A stretch of DNA of 64,000 nucleotides from Rhynchopus euleeides (GCA_963210315.1 OY723248.1:1938727-2002726); one strand, 5' to 3'; shown: positions 41,352 through 53,045, numbered from the stretch's first letter. Numbers and translations are program-made. The notes: a model not told the origin generated them from the sequence alone.

Positions 41352-43200
41352 TGGTGTGGCAGGGGGGGGGGAGGGGGTGCGGCCACGTGCGGTTGCAAGA
41401 AAGCTGAGCATGCTCTGCTGTGGCTGCGCGGCTCGGTAACAGGAGCCGTCAAAAGCAAGAAGGGGGGAGGGGGGGCGGTCTTCCAACAGCTGGGTGTACC
41501 AAAAATAAACTGCTTGAGGATACGGTTTGGGGCCCCCGGACTTTGTCTCAGCAGAGTGGTGGGGCTGGGGGGGGGGGGGGTTCTTTTTTAATCCATTCCA
41601 CTCTTGTCGCAAGAATGCTGCAGCTAGGTGCAGCCCCATGTAGGATTAGCTCTTTCTGTCTGACGGTCTCAACGATGTGTCGCAACGATGTGCACGGCCC
41701 CAACCCACTAGGAGAAGGGGTTCCGGTGTGGCACTGCTGTAATCAGCTCAAAAGAACTGTGGCACGGTTGCTCGCAAATTTTGCCGAAGCACCCGGAAAT
41801 AAAACACGGGGAACAGAACTTACAGCGCATTGCGTTCAAAAGGTGCGATACCCCTTGGGACCACAGCGCAAGGCATTCAAAATCCAACCATCGATAGCAA
41901 CGTCACGTTTATCAGTCATCTGCCCTCTACTTTGCCTCACGGTGCAGAATCTCCTCCACCCGAGTTTCTTCCATGATGTCGCTGTTTCCTGTGTGAAGTG
42001 CCATTCGCCGTGGTTGCCCTGCACTGCACTGCAGCGTGAATCAGATTCCAGCAAACCCGGTTGCTCCGGGATTGCCACACCCCCCCCTTCGCTCCTCACT
42101 TCGGAGGGGGGGGGGGTAGGGATGGGATTGCCTCGCAACCCTGTCTGCCCTGAAACGTTGTCAAAAAGTGTGCTAAACACAGTGGAGGGAGGTTGGAAGA
42201 GGACGGCTCGAAAATCAACACAATGTCGAGATAGGCAGCAGCGGCAACAAGAAATAATCACACCCACCGGAGGCTTGGCGCTAAGGGGCCCAGGTGGGGG
42301 GGGGGCAAGGCTGGACAAATGCTGCATTTTAAAAATAAAAAACATAAAATAAAATAAAGTGCAATAAAATGCAGTAAAATGCAGTAAAGTGCAATAAAGT
42401 GCAGGAGAGCGTGTTGTAGGGGTGGCTCGGCGTGACGGTGGGCAGGATGCTGACCTGCCGTGCCAGGGGACCCTGATCCGCCCACTCTGGCCAACACAAG
42501 GCCACCAAGGCAGTGCCCCCGCCAGGCCCGCCCTGCTGCTGTTCGGCATGCTTGATGCTGCTTCCGAGTGCCGGGGCCAATCAGGCAGCAGGCGCACCCC
42601 AGCACCGCAGGCGCAGCAGGGCGGACCAGCACGGCGGTGTGCGGTGGGCAGTCCACCTTCCTCGGACGTTGTACAGCTGAGCTCTGGCGTACGGGTTCTT
42701 CACCATCCCGTTCGGGGAGGCTGGACATCAGAGCGGACTGAAAGCACTCAAAGCAGGACTGAAGCCAGGCGGAGGCCGCACCGATCAGGTCCTGCGAACC
42801 CACCGACCCAACATAGGCAGGGCACATCCATCCCGGCCTGCATTCTCTGCCGGAGCCTTGGTGCGTCCCTGTGACCTTCAGGAGAACCTCCGTGCAGGAG
42901 CGGTACTTTTTGCCATCTTCTGCGGGTTTGCGGCTGTCCGCAAACTTGCAGACGTGGCTGCACCTCTGTAAAGTGGGTGTGACTCCAGCATTTGGCCTGT
43001 CCATAGTGGTCCTCCCAGCTGTACGTATGCGAAGCCCAAGGCACCACTAAGGACCATGCACTTTATCCAAAAATCCGGAAAATAAAATACAATAAAATGC
43101 AGTAAAATGCAGTAAAATAAAGTGCAGTAAAGTGCAGTAAAAATTTGCTGCCAGCCTTGGGGGGGGGGTGTGGGGGGGGCGTTCAGCACCCCCCCCCCTC
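41352..43200. other. Intergenic; direct TAAARTGCAG arrays around a GC-rich segment
   Basis: Two plus-strand arrays of TAAAATGCAG/TAAAGTGCAG (about 42335-42408 and 43079-43143) flank 670 bp of GC-rich sequence. Frames across the arrays encode an artificial YCTLLHFTAF repeat on the minus strand. No domain is seen in the GC-rich segment. The arrays could be arms of another element, but they are in direct, not inverted, orientation. Confidence 0.5.
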
Positions 43201-44314
43201 CAGGGCTGTAAATAAGGTTTGGGGGTCAGGAGTCGGGAGTCGGGAGTCGGTTATTTACAGTCACCTAAGGTACCTGGGGTGGGGGGCTGGGGGGGACGGG
43301 CGGTCTCAAACCCTACTCAATCCTGCACGCATCCTGTAGTACGGCCACCTCTGCCGTGGAGAGTCCCATGGACCCTCCAGCAGTCGCCCACCATTCGGTC
43401 AGGGCGGACTGACTCGGCGCTTGCGGGGTCTTCCCGCGTGCGAGGTGGTCCGCGAAGAAGCACGCGACGCACAGCGCCATGTTGGCTGTCCCAGCCAACC
43501 CCCCACTTCGCCCGCAGCGCCCCACACGCTGCGAGCACCTCACTCACGGCAGCAGTATTTGGCTGCATAGCTCTCAGTATTTCCCGTGCATGCAGCGCAT
43601 GCATCCACAAATTTTGTGGATGCATCCACACACAGCCTGGAGCTCCGAAGCCCTGCATGCAGGCCTGCCTGCAGTGGATGAATGCCTGTATGCCAAATCG
43701 AAAATCCATTTTTTGACATTTTCGGGCATCCCTGGATGCCGTGGATGCATGCATGGATGCATCCACACCATCCACGGCCCCACTGAGAGCTATGTTGGCT
43801 GTGAGTCAAACACTACTGCCTCTACCTGAGGCATGTTTTGTGTCGCAACAGTTGCGTCACATGTGTGACGCATCTGTGTGGAGTGTGTGTGGTTGTGCAC
43901 GTGTGCGCTGCGGTATGCTCAACCACCTGATGGGGGCGGAACACAACTCTTCTTGGGAGCTGCCAGGATCTGGCAAAAGGGGCGGGAAAGGGGCGCCGTA
44001 TTCACAGCAGTGGTTTGGCAATGAACTCACCCCAGTTCAGAGACCGGTAATGAAGAAGATGACTGGGAGGCACACACCATGTCCCACCCAGCGGGACCCC
44101 CACACCCCCACCCACCCATCGGGACCCCCCCTCCTCGGGTGTTCCAAAAACCCTTTCTTTTGAATATTTGGAGTCTGTGCGGATCGCAGTGGGGTCATTT
44201 TGGCCATGGGGTGCCTAATACCGCACATTCCCTAAGGGAAGCAAGGCAACCCTCCCAATCCCAAAAAATCCGGCGCGAGTCGGGAGTCGGGAGTCGGCCT
44301 TATTTACACCCCTG
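43201..44314. mobile_element. TIR element N with GAGTCGGGAGTCGG ends
   Basis: Ends CAGGGCTGTAAATAAGG and CCTTATTTACACCCCTG are inverted with one mismatch; each is next to a GAGTCGGGAGTCGG repeat (43227-43250; 44278-44297), here in direct orientation. C-runs on both sides hide any target duplication. The interior holds a GCATGCATCCAC palindrome-rich stretch (43590-43780) and a copy of the GTGCGGATCGCAGTGGGGTC motif (44177). No gene is recognised. Confidence 0.6.
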
Positions 44315-45618
44315 CCCCCCTCCCCCCCCAAGGCCCAACGCCAGGTTGTTTTCGGAAACAATAGCCAATATCACTTTCCAGAGGTGTATTTTTTTGCGGT
44401 TCGCGATGCTTTCCTCCGTGGGACCTGTGATTTTGCCTTCCCCATGAGGGAGGGGTCGATTTTTGGGTTCCATTTTTTTTGGCTTCTTCCTTTTGTTTTT
44501 ATCCAGCCTATTTTTTTCTGGTTCGCTCTTTGCAGTTTTGCCCGACATAAGAACCCACCCCACCCCACCCCACCCTTCTGCGCGGCTCGTCGGACCCTTT
44601 TCTATTGTTTCAGTGAAACTTTCACCGGAATAAACAGCGGCTCAAAAGCTACCGGCGGGGGAGGGGAAAGACAAAACATGACATACTGGCCATGCTGGCA
44701 AGCACCGTGCCAAAGTACACAAAAACCAATTGAGCCCGTTGGGCTCTCTCTAGTATCCCGGATTCAAAGGGGGTCTTCGCTAATGCAGTCTTTCGGCAAA
44801 GTTCGGCGATTTTTACCTGAAAAATAGGTGGAAATGCGCCAAAACGCACCGTTTTCCGGCACCATAGCGAGGAGACCCAAGGGGGTACGACCACGGTTCA
44901 GCGGGATCAAAATAGACTGCCGAGCATGTGGCGTGATGACCTAAAGCAGACGCGAAGGCCGCACAACGCCTGCTGGCCATATTATCCATCCCTTACCCGA
45001 GGGGCAGGCGACGTGTTTACTTCGACAGGTCCTTCACTGGTGCTGTCGCTGGCAAGTACCCCCGTCTGTTGTGAGGGAGGGGTGGGGGTGCACAGGGACT
45101 TCCCTGCGGAGTGGTGGCATGTCTCCAGGACAGGCGGAGTGAAAACAGGGGCCGCCACTGAAGCAGCCAAGGCCCCCCCAATCCCTCCCCCCGACAGACA
45201 GACGACAGTGTGAGTGTATTCGCCTGTGGATGTGTATTCCTTGGGGAGTGACCGCAATAGCAACAAGCACCGTCGGCAGGTCTGTTCTGGTTTGGCAGGC
45301 CAGCGTTGCCTGTCGAAGCAGGAGAGATGGCGTGGATGGCATGTCCAGATTGAAGCGTACGCCGAAAACAAGAAATAAAATACCCCGGAACTTCCGCACA
45401 AAGCATTGGAAATGTCTGGTGGGTACGTCATTACGTTCCGACCACAACGCTTATCATTCATTATGAGAACCTCGTTCTCTTCATTGATGCACTCGGCACT
45501 TGCCTTCCTGTGCACATCGACCCCGGACTCGCCCCGCGAGAGACCCTGATCCTGATATCCTGACATCCACCCGTGTGAAAGAATAAAACGTTCAAAATAC
45601 CCCCCACACCCCCCCCCC
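44315..45618. other. Intergenic, no gene supported
   Basis: Short frames only, on both strands. The longest (minus 44982-45566, 194 codons) has no recognisable domain and overlaps plus-strand frames of similar length. Confidence 0.45.
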
Positions 45619-45620
45619 TA

Positions 45621-47077
45621 GGCATACAGTGCATCCGAATCGGATCCGATACATTATCGGACGATTATCGGATGATTATCGGACGATTATCGGATCCGAT
45701 AATCATCCGATAATTTTTTTTGGGTGGGTTTTTCAACCAGAAAATGGTACCAATATTCTGCCTGATCAGGGTCAGTGCTGGCGCGGGGTGGTCGATTCAT
45801 GTAGCCTCTCTTTGCATTCTCTGGACCACCTCGAAGGGTGCACCACGAGCCAAGCATCCAAGCATGGGAACTAGGCTGGAAACTGATTCAGTCATTGAAA
45901 TAGATGGGGACAGGCAGCCACGGCGCAAGTGCAGGTGCAGCTGTGCTGCATTCTTGAGGGCTCACGCTACGTCAAAAATCACGCCCTCATCCAAACGTGC
46001 AAGGGCTGAGCCAAGGCGTCAACCCCTTCGGCCTCGTCAGCGCCCCAGGAACACAGGCCCCGTCATTGGTTTTCGACGACGATGGAGATGATGACCCGTG
46101 CCGCGCGCACACCAGCCAACAATGCCCCGGTGCTAGGGACGGGGCCGAGGGGGGTGGTGTGGCAGGCAGGGAAGTGCACGGGGCTCGATGGTGGGAGGGC
46201 TTGGCGCGCGAAGCGCGCCAAGCCAGCAAATCCGCCCCCAAAAAAAAAATTTGAAAAATCCATTCGACCGGGCACCGGTCGAGCGCGCCAGCACTGATCA
46301 GGGTTAGGGTTGTTACAACCCCCTGGCAAGCGAGCCTTCGACCGAAGGACAGTAGTGAACATCTGTTCCTTGCGGGCGTCCAGATTGGGTGGGCTTGCTG
46401 CGTCCAGCTTACTGAGGCTACTGAGGGCCGTCCGGTCTCCATCACCCGATATGACTCCGCATTATCGCGCAGGCACAAGACAAGGTAGTCTCCAGATACA
46501 TGCCACAGGTCTGGTCGCGAAGCTCCCCAGACCCCCCTGGTGGCCCCCTCCGGAAAGTGTTACAACAATCCCCGTGGCTATTTAGTCAATGCCAGATTTT
46601 CGAAAACCAACGCCCAGGGACACCTGCAGGACAAGGGCGCCAGTACCGCTGACTACGCGGTGGTCCCGACGGAAGCGCGCGACGCGGTGGTGGAGTGGGG
46701 GTCGGGGATGCAGGACGAGCTCCCTCGGGTGCACCCTCAGTGTGCAACTCAGCTGGCAGCTCTGATGAGCTGCGGCTGCACGACTCCACTAAAACTCAAA
46801 AAAAAATATCAAGCGTGGGGTCTGGGGGGTTTCTCGTGAGGCAGAAATGACGACAAAAGGGGAAAAGAGTGTGTTCTGGTGCCCACAACGCACACGAACA
46901 CTGATTATCGGATGATTATCGGATGTCCGATAATGACCGATAATGTCCGATAATCATCCGATAATCGTCCGATAATGTCCGATAATGCCCGATAATGTCC
47001 GATTCGGATCCGATAATTTGGGATTTTCCCCGAAAATCCGATAATGCCCGATAACCGATTCGGATGCACTGTATGCC
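45621..47077. mobile_element. TA-flanked CCGATAATC-rich element (J)
   Basis: Termini GGCATACAGTGCATCCGAAT are perfectly inverted at the two ends, with TA at 45619-45620 and 47078-47079. Arms of repeated TTATCGGAYGATTATCGGAT sit at 45645-45715 and 46905-47055. The 1.1-kb interior has a short plus frame (46540-46839) of unknown meaning and a perfect GGCGCGC-type hairpin at 46197-46223. Confidence 0.85.
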
Positions 47078-47079
47078 TA

Positions 47080-47750
47080 CAGGGGGGGGGCGAATAGTAT
47101 TATTAAGCACACTCGTGTGAGCGGAAAGCGCCCCACCACAGCTGCAACCAAACGTGCTCTATACACTAACCCCACCCTTCATCAGGCTCAGGGTGTGATC
47201 AGTTCAGGGTTTTGTGTGTAGAAGCGTCAACGCAGGGCGCTTTCTACGTAATACTATTCGGCGAACCAACCTGTATATTTGACCCCCCCCAAAAAAGATA
47301 TATTTTTGGGGGTGGCCAAATAGTATTACGTAGTAGTACTACTCAAAATTTCGTGAAAAGGGGCGTTTCGAGGGGGCTCCCGTTCTATTGCACTGTTCGG
47401 AATCCGTGCGGATCGTAGTGGGGTCATTTTGGTGGCTCAAGTGCCAAGCTTCACCCATGAAATGCGGGTCGGGTTCAGGCACTTGTGAAGGGAAAAGGTG
47501 ACTGGGAGGCAGCTTGCCCACCCATACCACCCACCCAGCCTGACCCCCCTCACAGATTTGCCAAAACACCGTTCGTTTGAACGTTTGGAATCTGTGCGGA
47601 TCGTGGTGGGGTCATTTTGGACATGGGGTGCCTATCTGCACCCCGTACTTAGAGTCACCAAAAACGTGCCCCAGAGCCCCAGAAAAAAAAGTAATACTAT
47701 TTGGCACCGTAATAATATTCAACTAGGTAATACTATTCGCCCCCCCCCTG
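47080..47750. mobile_element. TA-flanked element I with CGAATAGTATTA ends
   Basis: 671 bp with termini CAGGGGGGGGGCGAATAGTA and complement; TA on the left is shared with element J and TA on the right (47751-47752) with element O. TACGTAATACTATT occurs several times inside. It holds two copies of the GTGCGGATCG(T/G)(A/G)GTGGGGTC motif. Confidence 0.85.
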
Positions 47751-47836
47751 TAGGGAAGTCCACGGCTGGACAATATCTGTCACGCTACACGATTTTTTTG
47801 ATTTTCGGCCAAAAACTCCACCAAAATGGACGTAAA

Positions 47837-49849
47837 ATGGACGAAAAGTGGAGAGACAAGCGAGGAGGGGCGCGAGTGGCTATTGAGGACCTGGCAGAGG
47901 GGCTTGGTAATGCTCTTACGATGCCAGAACAGGTCGCCGCCCTGGGTGGGTCAGTGGCGGAGGGGGCCCCAGCAACGTGGGTGGTGGCGGTGACGGCCGC
48001 GGCGTGTGACCTGGGGTTTGACATCGACGCTGACAAGCTTCTGCGCCTGGCGGTGGTGTGCGTCCGTCGAGCGCCCACACTCCGTCTGCTCCTCTCAGAC
48101 CCCGACGAGTGGGCGGGGCGTATGCTGGCTTCCGGGGGTGGCGAAGACGTGGACCAGGTGGCCCTCCGTGGGGTGGCGGTGGCCCTCGACGTCCACGCTG
48201 TGGTTTTTAGAGACAACCTCCCCCCTCTTCTCGTGGCCCCAGGTGAACCATGCCAAGCGCTTTTTGTGGGCGGCGTGGACGGGGGGTTCAAGCCGGTCAC
48301 GGTGCCGGACCAGGTGGTGGAACAGGTCACATACACGAAGTGTGTGGAGGTCGAGGTGCCGCAGGGCCCGGTTATCCCGGGGCGCGTGGATGTGTCGGGG
48401 TCACCGGGTTGCTGTCAGTTCTGTGCGTCGCTCTTCACCACGGCCGTGCACCATGGGGAGTGTGGTCACTGCTCGAGGATGGTGTGCCCGACCTGCTGTG
48501 AGCTGGGCGAAGACGACACCAGGTGCGTCTGCACGCCACTACCTCTGCCACGCGAGGACCAAGGGGTGGCCCCTCATCCGCCGGGGCAAGCGGAGCCCCC
48601 TCCTCCGCCCCCGGCGAGCACCGCACTGACAAAGGCTTTGCTGGAGGGCCGGGCCCCAGGGGGAGGGGACGGTCTGTCCAGGCTGCAACGGTCTTTGGGG
48701 ATGCAGGAGTGCACGGGGTTCCGTTTCACACCAGGCGACTGCTTCTTCGATGCGGCGGCTTTCATTATGGGAGGCTCGGCGGCGGGCATGCGGAGGCTAG
48801 CCGTCCAGGCGGTGCTACGTGACCCAGGCCTTTGTGCTCGGGCCGAGCCGAACAGCGAGTCCTGGGCTGCGGCCATGCGAGTCGAGGGTAGCCGGGACGA
48901 GGCTTCTTGGGCGGACCAGGTAGCAGTACATGGACTTGCGCTGGGGTCGGGGTGGGCTGTGGTGGTCCTATCTGATCAAGCGCCCCCCACGGTCCACCGC
49001 CCCCGGGTGAAGCCTTTCGTCGGAGTGCTTGGAGTCAAGCATCAGGGAAAGCACTACACCCCCCTTTTGGTGCCCCCACCTCTGGCGGAGGCAGTGTCTG
49101 CCCTCGCCCCCTCGCCGGTGTTGGGGCGGACTGGCTGTCCAGGGGGGGAGCAGGGCCTCCCCATGTGCCAGGTGCCGTCCCAGCCGTCGCGCCGCCGCTT
49201 TTACTGTGCCCGCTGTGCAGAGGCGGTGGATACCGCAGTCGAACACTGGCGTTGTTTCGGTTGCGATTGCAGGGCGTGTGGGGAATGCGTGGAGCAGGGG
49301 GAGACCTGTATGGATCTGGGGCCTCGGGACGCGGAGGAGCCGCCTGCGAGGGTCCCGCAGCCGCAGGACCAGGGTGATCCCCCTCGACGAGAAGGTGATC
49401 CCCCTCCTGCACCCACCGGCGCCCCGGCCACCGGCCGCTCCGACCCGACCGCCACCGAGGAAGGCTCCAACCCTGCGCAAGCACCAGCCACCTCGATGTC
49501 GTCGCAGCCGAAGCGGAAGCGGGAGTCGGCATCGCCGCAGCGTGGTCAGGAGATGGATGAGGACGACGGGGCCACGACGGTGGGGGAGTGGGAGGAGCAG
49601 TTCTGCCCCGACGTGCACCGACCGCAGGAGGAGCAGGAGGCGGCGCTCCGGGCCATTCAGGCTTGGTGGGCCGAGTTGGGGGATGACAAGGCCTCACAGG
49701 CGGAGGCGTACAACGTGGTCTGTTGTCGTCTGAGGGCGCGGGCAGGCAAGCGGGCGCGGGCGAGCCGGCCAGGGGCGCGGGGGTCTTCGCAGCGGAGTTC
49801 CCAGGGGTCCCAGAGCCAGGGGAGTAGGGCCGCCAGGGGAGCGAGATAG
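47837..49849 (+). CDS. Tandem OTU cysteine protease-like protein, second domain with Cys/His active site
   Basis: 670 residues from the ATG just inside the TIR; the open frame upstream runs through repeat DNA and is not counted. Residues about 290-412 match the OTU pattern: PGDCFFDAAAF with candidate nucleophile C302, RRLAVQAVL helix, WAD, then a hydrophobic strand and KHYTPLL with H406. Residues about 50-153 look like a second, degenerate copy (ACDLGFDIDADKLLRLAV, C57 aligned with C302), but the His position reads FKPV. After each domain comes a CxxC-rich zinc-binding cluster (192-232; 457-491). The tail (500-670) is Pro-, then Arg/Ser/Gln-rich and probably disordered. OTU proteases cleave ubiquitin chains; OTU domains also occur in algal retrotransposons such as Dualen/RandI. 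Location inside an element and a repeated 3' tail ending in poly(A) suggest a mobile-element origin. Confidence 0.75.
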   Translation: MDEKWRDKRGGARVAIEDLAEGLGNALTMPEQVAALGGSVAEGAPATWVVAVTAAACDLGFDIDADKLLRLAVVCVRRAPTLRLLLSDPDEWAGRMLASGGGEDVDQVALRGVAVALDVHAVVFRDNLPPLLVAPGEPCQALFVGGVDGGFKPVTVPDQVVEQVTYTKCVEVEVPQGPVIPGRVDVSGSPGCCQFCASLFTTAVHHGECGHCSRMVCPTCCELGEDDTRCVCTPLPLPREDQGVAPHPPGQAEPPPPPPASTALTKALLEGRAPGGGDGLSRLQRSLGMQECTGFRFTPGDCFFDAAAFIMGGSAAGMRRLAVQAVLRDPGLCARAEPNSESWAAAMRVEGSRDEASWADQVAVHGLALGSGWAVVVLSDQAPPTVHRPRVKPFVGVLGVKHQGKHYTPLLVPPPLAEAVSALAPSPVLGRTGCPGGEQGLPMCQVPSQPSRRRFYCARCAEAVDTAVEHWRCFGCDCRACGECVEQGETCMDLGPRDAEEPPARVPQPQDQGDPPRREGDPPPAPTGAPATGRSDPTATEEGSNPAQAPATSMSSQPKRKRESASPQRGQEMDEDDGATTVGEWEEQFCPDVHRPQEEQEAALRAIQAWWAELGDDKASQAEAYNVVCCRLRARAGKRARASRPGARGSSQRSSQGSQSQGSRAARGAR

Positions 49850-50309
49850 CCGTAGGTCGGCTCCCCCCCCCTACCCCCCTCTTTCCTTTCGCCCCTCCCC
49901 CCCCCCCCTCCCGTTCCCCACCCCCGTGCCCCCTTCCCCTTTCTTCCGGTGAATGCGCCAGCGGAGTCGGTCCACGCCCTCGCTGTCAGTCGCTTTCGCC
50001 TCTCCCCCCTGCCCCCCCCCCCTTTACCTCGCCCCCTTCTCCCCTCACCAGCGGGCTGCCCCTTGTGAATGGTAGATTTGCCTACAGCCCCTTGTTCATG
50101 CCGCCAGCACGGAGCCCCACGCAGCTCAACCCCGGCCAGTGCGCGGTTTGTTTGCCCTAGAGCTTTGTTGTTTGTGTAGTTCATGTTACAGTGCTAAGAG
50201 CCCGTAGAAGCAAAAGTAGAACCTGCTGCGCTAGCCCCACCAAGCAGCCACAGTACGACAGGACGCGCGCAGGCACCGGGCCCCCTCTCCTAAAAAAAAA
50301 AAAAAAAAG
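49850..50309 (+). other. 3' tail of the OTU gene unit, ending in poly(A)
   Basis: C-rich sequence, then a 180-bp stretch (50107-50288) that is repeated at 53340-53520, then an A-run (about 50293-50309). A conserved tail followed by poly(A) is what a retroposed non-LTR element or SINE leaves. Confidence 0.6.
50107..50288 (+). repeat. 180-bp retroposon-like tail, copy 1
   Basis: Shares with 53340-53520 the blocks AGCTCAACCCCGG, AGAACCTGCTGCGCTAGCCC, CGACAGGACGCGCGCAGG and CCGGGCCCCCTCT, with scattered substitutions. It ends in poly(A). Confidence 0.75.
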
Positions 50310-51590
50310 AAAAAATGGGTGTTGCCCCCTTTTGAGACCCAGCTTTGGGTCCCAGCCGGGATTTCCTGGCTGAACCCCCCCATAAACCCCGGTTCCCCCC
50401 CACTTTTTCAGCATTTTCCAGACTCGCGGATCCAACGTATACCACCCAGAGGGCCACAGAAGGCCCCAAAGAACCCCCAGGAGTCACAGATATGTCCTAA
50501 AAGGGGTGGGAAAACCCAGGTATGGCCACTTTGGTGGTCAAATTTTCCCCAGAAGCCCGAAATTTCCTGCTGTAACACTTATGTAACACTTAGCGCTACA
50601 GAAGTTGGTGAAAATGTAACACTTTTCGGGGTGGCTCTGGGTGCCCAGAGGACCATCTGAACACCCCAAAACCATGAAAACCTCACTCCAGTGAGGTATC
50701 CGTGTGAGAAAGAAATGGGTTTTGTACCTCTTTGAGGCCACCTTTGGGGTTCCGGTGGGTGTTGAGTTAGGAACCCCCCCAAGTACCCTGCTGGAGGCAC
50801 TCAAAACCACCCATACCAACATCGACCCCACGAACCCTAATGGGGGCGACGGAGTGAAAATCTTGTCGTCAGGAGGTAATATGGACACTTCCTTTGACAT
50901 TTGTCACAGGCTCCGAGTTGGTTATCTGTTGATTGTCTCAGACTCCTAGTGACTCGGTGAGAAGACCCCCACAGCTCCGAGCATGTCCTCAGGTGAACAC
51001 ACGCCTTTCCAGCACACAGACTCGGAGAACACCCCCGAGGGACAATAGTGCGCCTAACTGCAACTTTCTGCAAAGGAAGTGTCCTTGTTGCCTCCTGACG
51101 ACACAAGACATTCACTCCGCCGCCCCTATTAGGGTTCGTGGGGTCGATGTTGGTGTGGGTAGTTTTGAGTGCCTCCAGCAGGGTACTTTGGAGGGTTTTG
51201 GGGGGGTTCCTGACACCGGAACCCCAAAGGTGGCCTCAAAGAGGTGCAAAACCGATTTTTCCCCTCCCGGATACCTCACTGGAGTGAGGTTTTCATGGTT
51301 TTGGGGTGTTCAGATGGTATTCTGGGCACCCAGAGCCACCCCGAAAAGTGTTACATTTTCACCAACTTCTGTAACGCTAAGTGTTACATAAGTGTTACAG
51401 CAGGAAATTTCGGGATTCTGGGTCAAAATTGATCACCAAAGTGGCCGTACCTGGTTTTCCCCACCCCTTTTAGGACATATCTGTGACTCCTGGGGGTTTT
51501 TGGGGCCTTCTGTGGCCCTCTGGGCGGTATTTTTTGGGTCCGCGGGTCTGGAAAAGGCTGAAAAAGAGGAGAAAAATACTTTGCCCCCTC
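50310..51590. mobile_element. Foldback element L (long inverted repeat)
   Basis: Arms about 50394-50838 and 51129-51577, about 90 percent identical in inverted orientation; pairing continues through most of the 290-bp centre (CTTCCTTTG / CAAAGGAAG, CAGGAGG / CCTCCTG), so nearly the whole element forms one hairpin. The outer 80 bp of the left arm (to 50311) have no partner on the right but reappear, inverted, at 62255-62310. It repeats AAGTGTTACA and CACTGGAGTGAGGT motifs and codes for nothing. Confidence 0.8.
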
Positions 51591-51597
51591 TCGCCCA

Positions 51598-51749
51598 GGG
51601 TGGCAGGTGACGTAGCGGCGGAGTGGCTGCAGGCGCGCATCCTGCAAGGGGGCGCGCAGGCCGAGCCCGGGAACCAGACGAGGGAGCCGGGGGTCAGCCT
51701 GCGCGTCTACATGCGCAAGCTGCAGACGGAGGTGGAGCGGGGCGAGTAG
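51598..51749 (+). pseudogene. C-terminal coding fragment, possibly a paralogue of the OTU gene end
   Basis: About 50 codons ending in a stop (VAAEWLQARILQGG ... MRKLQTEVERGE), followed by C-rich sequence and GTTGTGAATGGTTAGA, which resembles CTTGTGAATGGTAGA downstream of the OTU gene. The relation rests on this 3' likeness and weak peptide similarity. It starts right after foldback L. Confidence 0.35.
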
Positions 51750-52329
51750 GCGGAGCAGCGTCCCCACCCCCACCACCCCCCACCCCCCCCCCCCCCCCCC
51801 CCGGGACCTTCCCCCCCCCCCTTTCATAGATGTGTGCAGGTGGCCGTTGTGAATGGTTAGACAGGGGCTGGCCACCCCCTCCCCCGGGCTCTGCACAGCA
51901 GGTCTGGGTTAGAAACAACATAACCCCCCCCCCCCCCTTCCTCCCCTCCCTTCCTCCCCCCTCCCCTCCCCTCCCCTATTGATGTCCCCCCCCCCTCCCC
52001 CAGCGCTTTGCCGCTCGTGTGAGTACCGCCCTGACTGGGAGAAAGGGTAGGGCTGGTTGGGTTGGCGGAGTTGGGCGGATGGGCGAAACGGAAAAATCGA
52101 CGAGGTCGCAGCGTCAGGGCGTTCTGGGCTGGCTGGTGGTGGTTGGGACAAGACCGACGAGATTAGAAGCGGCACTGGTAGACGGGTTTTGAGGCCCCCC
52201 GCCCCCAGGTTCCCCCTGCCCACCTGGACGGACCCAAGTGCCTCACACCGGATCTCTCCCCACCCGGTGGTCCACCTGACGGATACGCGCAAAAAAAAAA
52301 AGAAAAATAGGGGTTTTATGGGGGTTCAG
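51750..52329. other. C-rich intergenic stretch, then element remnants
   Basis: C tracts at 51785-51805, 51815-51825 and 51924-51940. No gene. 52230-52282 is the second copy of the 52-bp sequence at 33434-33484, followed by an A-run; 52307-52329 matches an end of foldback L and supplied the insertion target of element M. Confidence 0.5.
52230..52282 (+). repeat. 52-bp dispersed sequence followed by poly(A), copy 2
   Basis: Partner of 33434-33484; differs at a few positions (CCGGATCT versus CCGGTTCT; GGTGGTCC versus GGTGATCC). Confidence 0.6.
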
Positions 52330-52635
52330 TGGGGCTGTCGGGCCAGTCGAAAGTTTTTGGGGTCAAAAAAAATCGCAAAAAATCACAAACGGACCACAAA
52401 AAATCGCAAAAAATCACAAAAGGCGGTCGCGATTTTTTGCGATTTTTTGTGTTTTTTTGTGTTTTTTTGTGATTTTTTGTGATTTTTTGCGTTTTTTTGC
52501 GTTTTTTTGTCCTGGGCAAGACGTTAAACTACCTGGGAGGGCTTCCCCAGACCATGACGGGTGCTTGCACCAGGAGTTTGAAACAGCCACTCATGCCTTG
52601 CGATGCTCAAGTGCCTGCTGGACCCCTATGTCCTT

Positions 52636-53045
52636 CAGGCCCCAAAGCAGGCAACGATATGGGAGCAACCTAACAGGGGAGGTGAAGAGGGCACGGGTCT
52701 TAGCCTGATGACACACTGCAACCTCAAGGTGACTGGCGACACCTCTCCCACAGTCTGCGGCACTCTGCCGTGGCGACAAGGCTTCCTGTCATGGGAGATC
52801 GCTGCGTGGATCAACGTGGCACCACCCGTGTGCTCGGCAGGTTGTTTCGGCACCTGTTTTCTCCGTGTCATGCTTTTCGTGAGCGTGTCAGGGATGTTGG
52901 CACACGCTGGGGAGGGTTCACATGATGACATAACATATATCAGAAGCACACACCCACGTGGCGCTGTCCTTGGCAGGACTTTGAAAGTGCCGCCTTGATA
53001 TCCTTGTTGGATAGAACCCTCATATCACACCCTCAATCAGCTGAC
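52636..53045 (+). repeat. Inverted repeat inside M, left (about 410 bp)
   Basis: Inverted partner of 57347-57768; shared landmarks include CCTTGATATCCTTGTTGGAT and GTGTGATATGAGGG. A third, partial copy in the left orientation lies at 58378-58465. Confidence 0.85.

Noticed and set aside
46305..46320. Telomere-like GGTTAGGGTT in element J
   Set aside because: A single short occurrence without tandem repetition.
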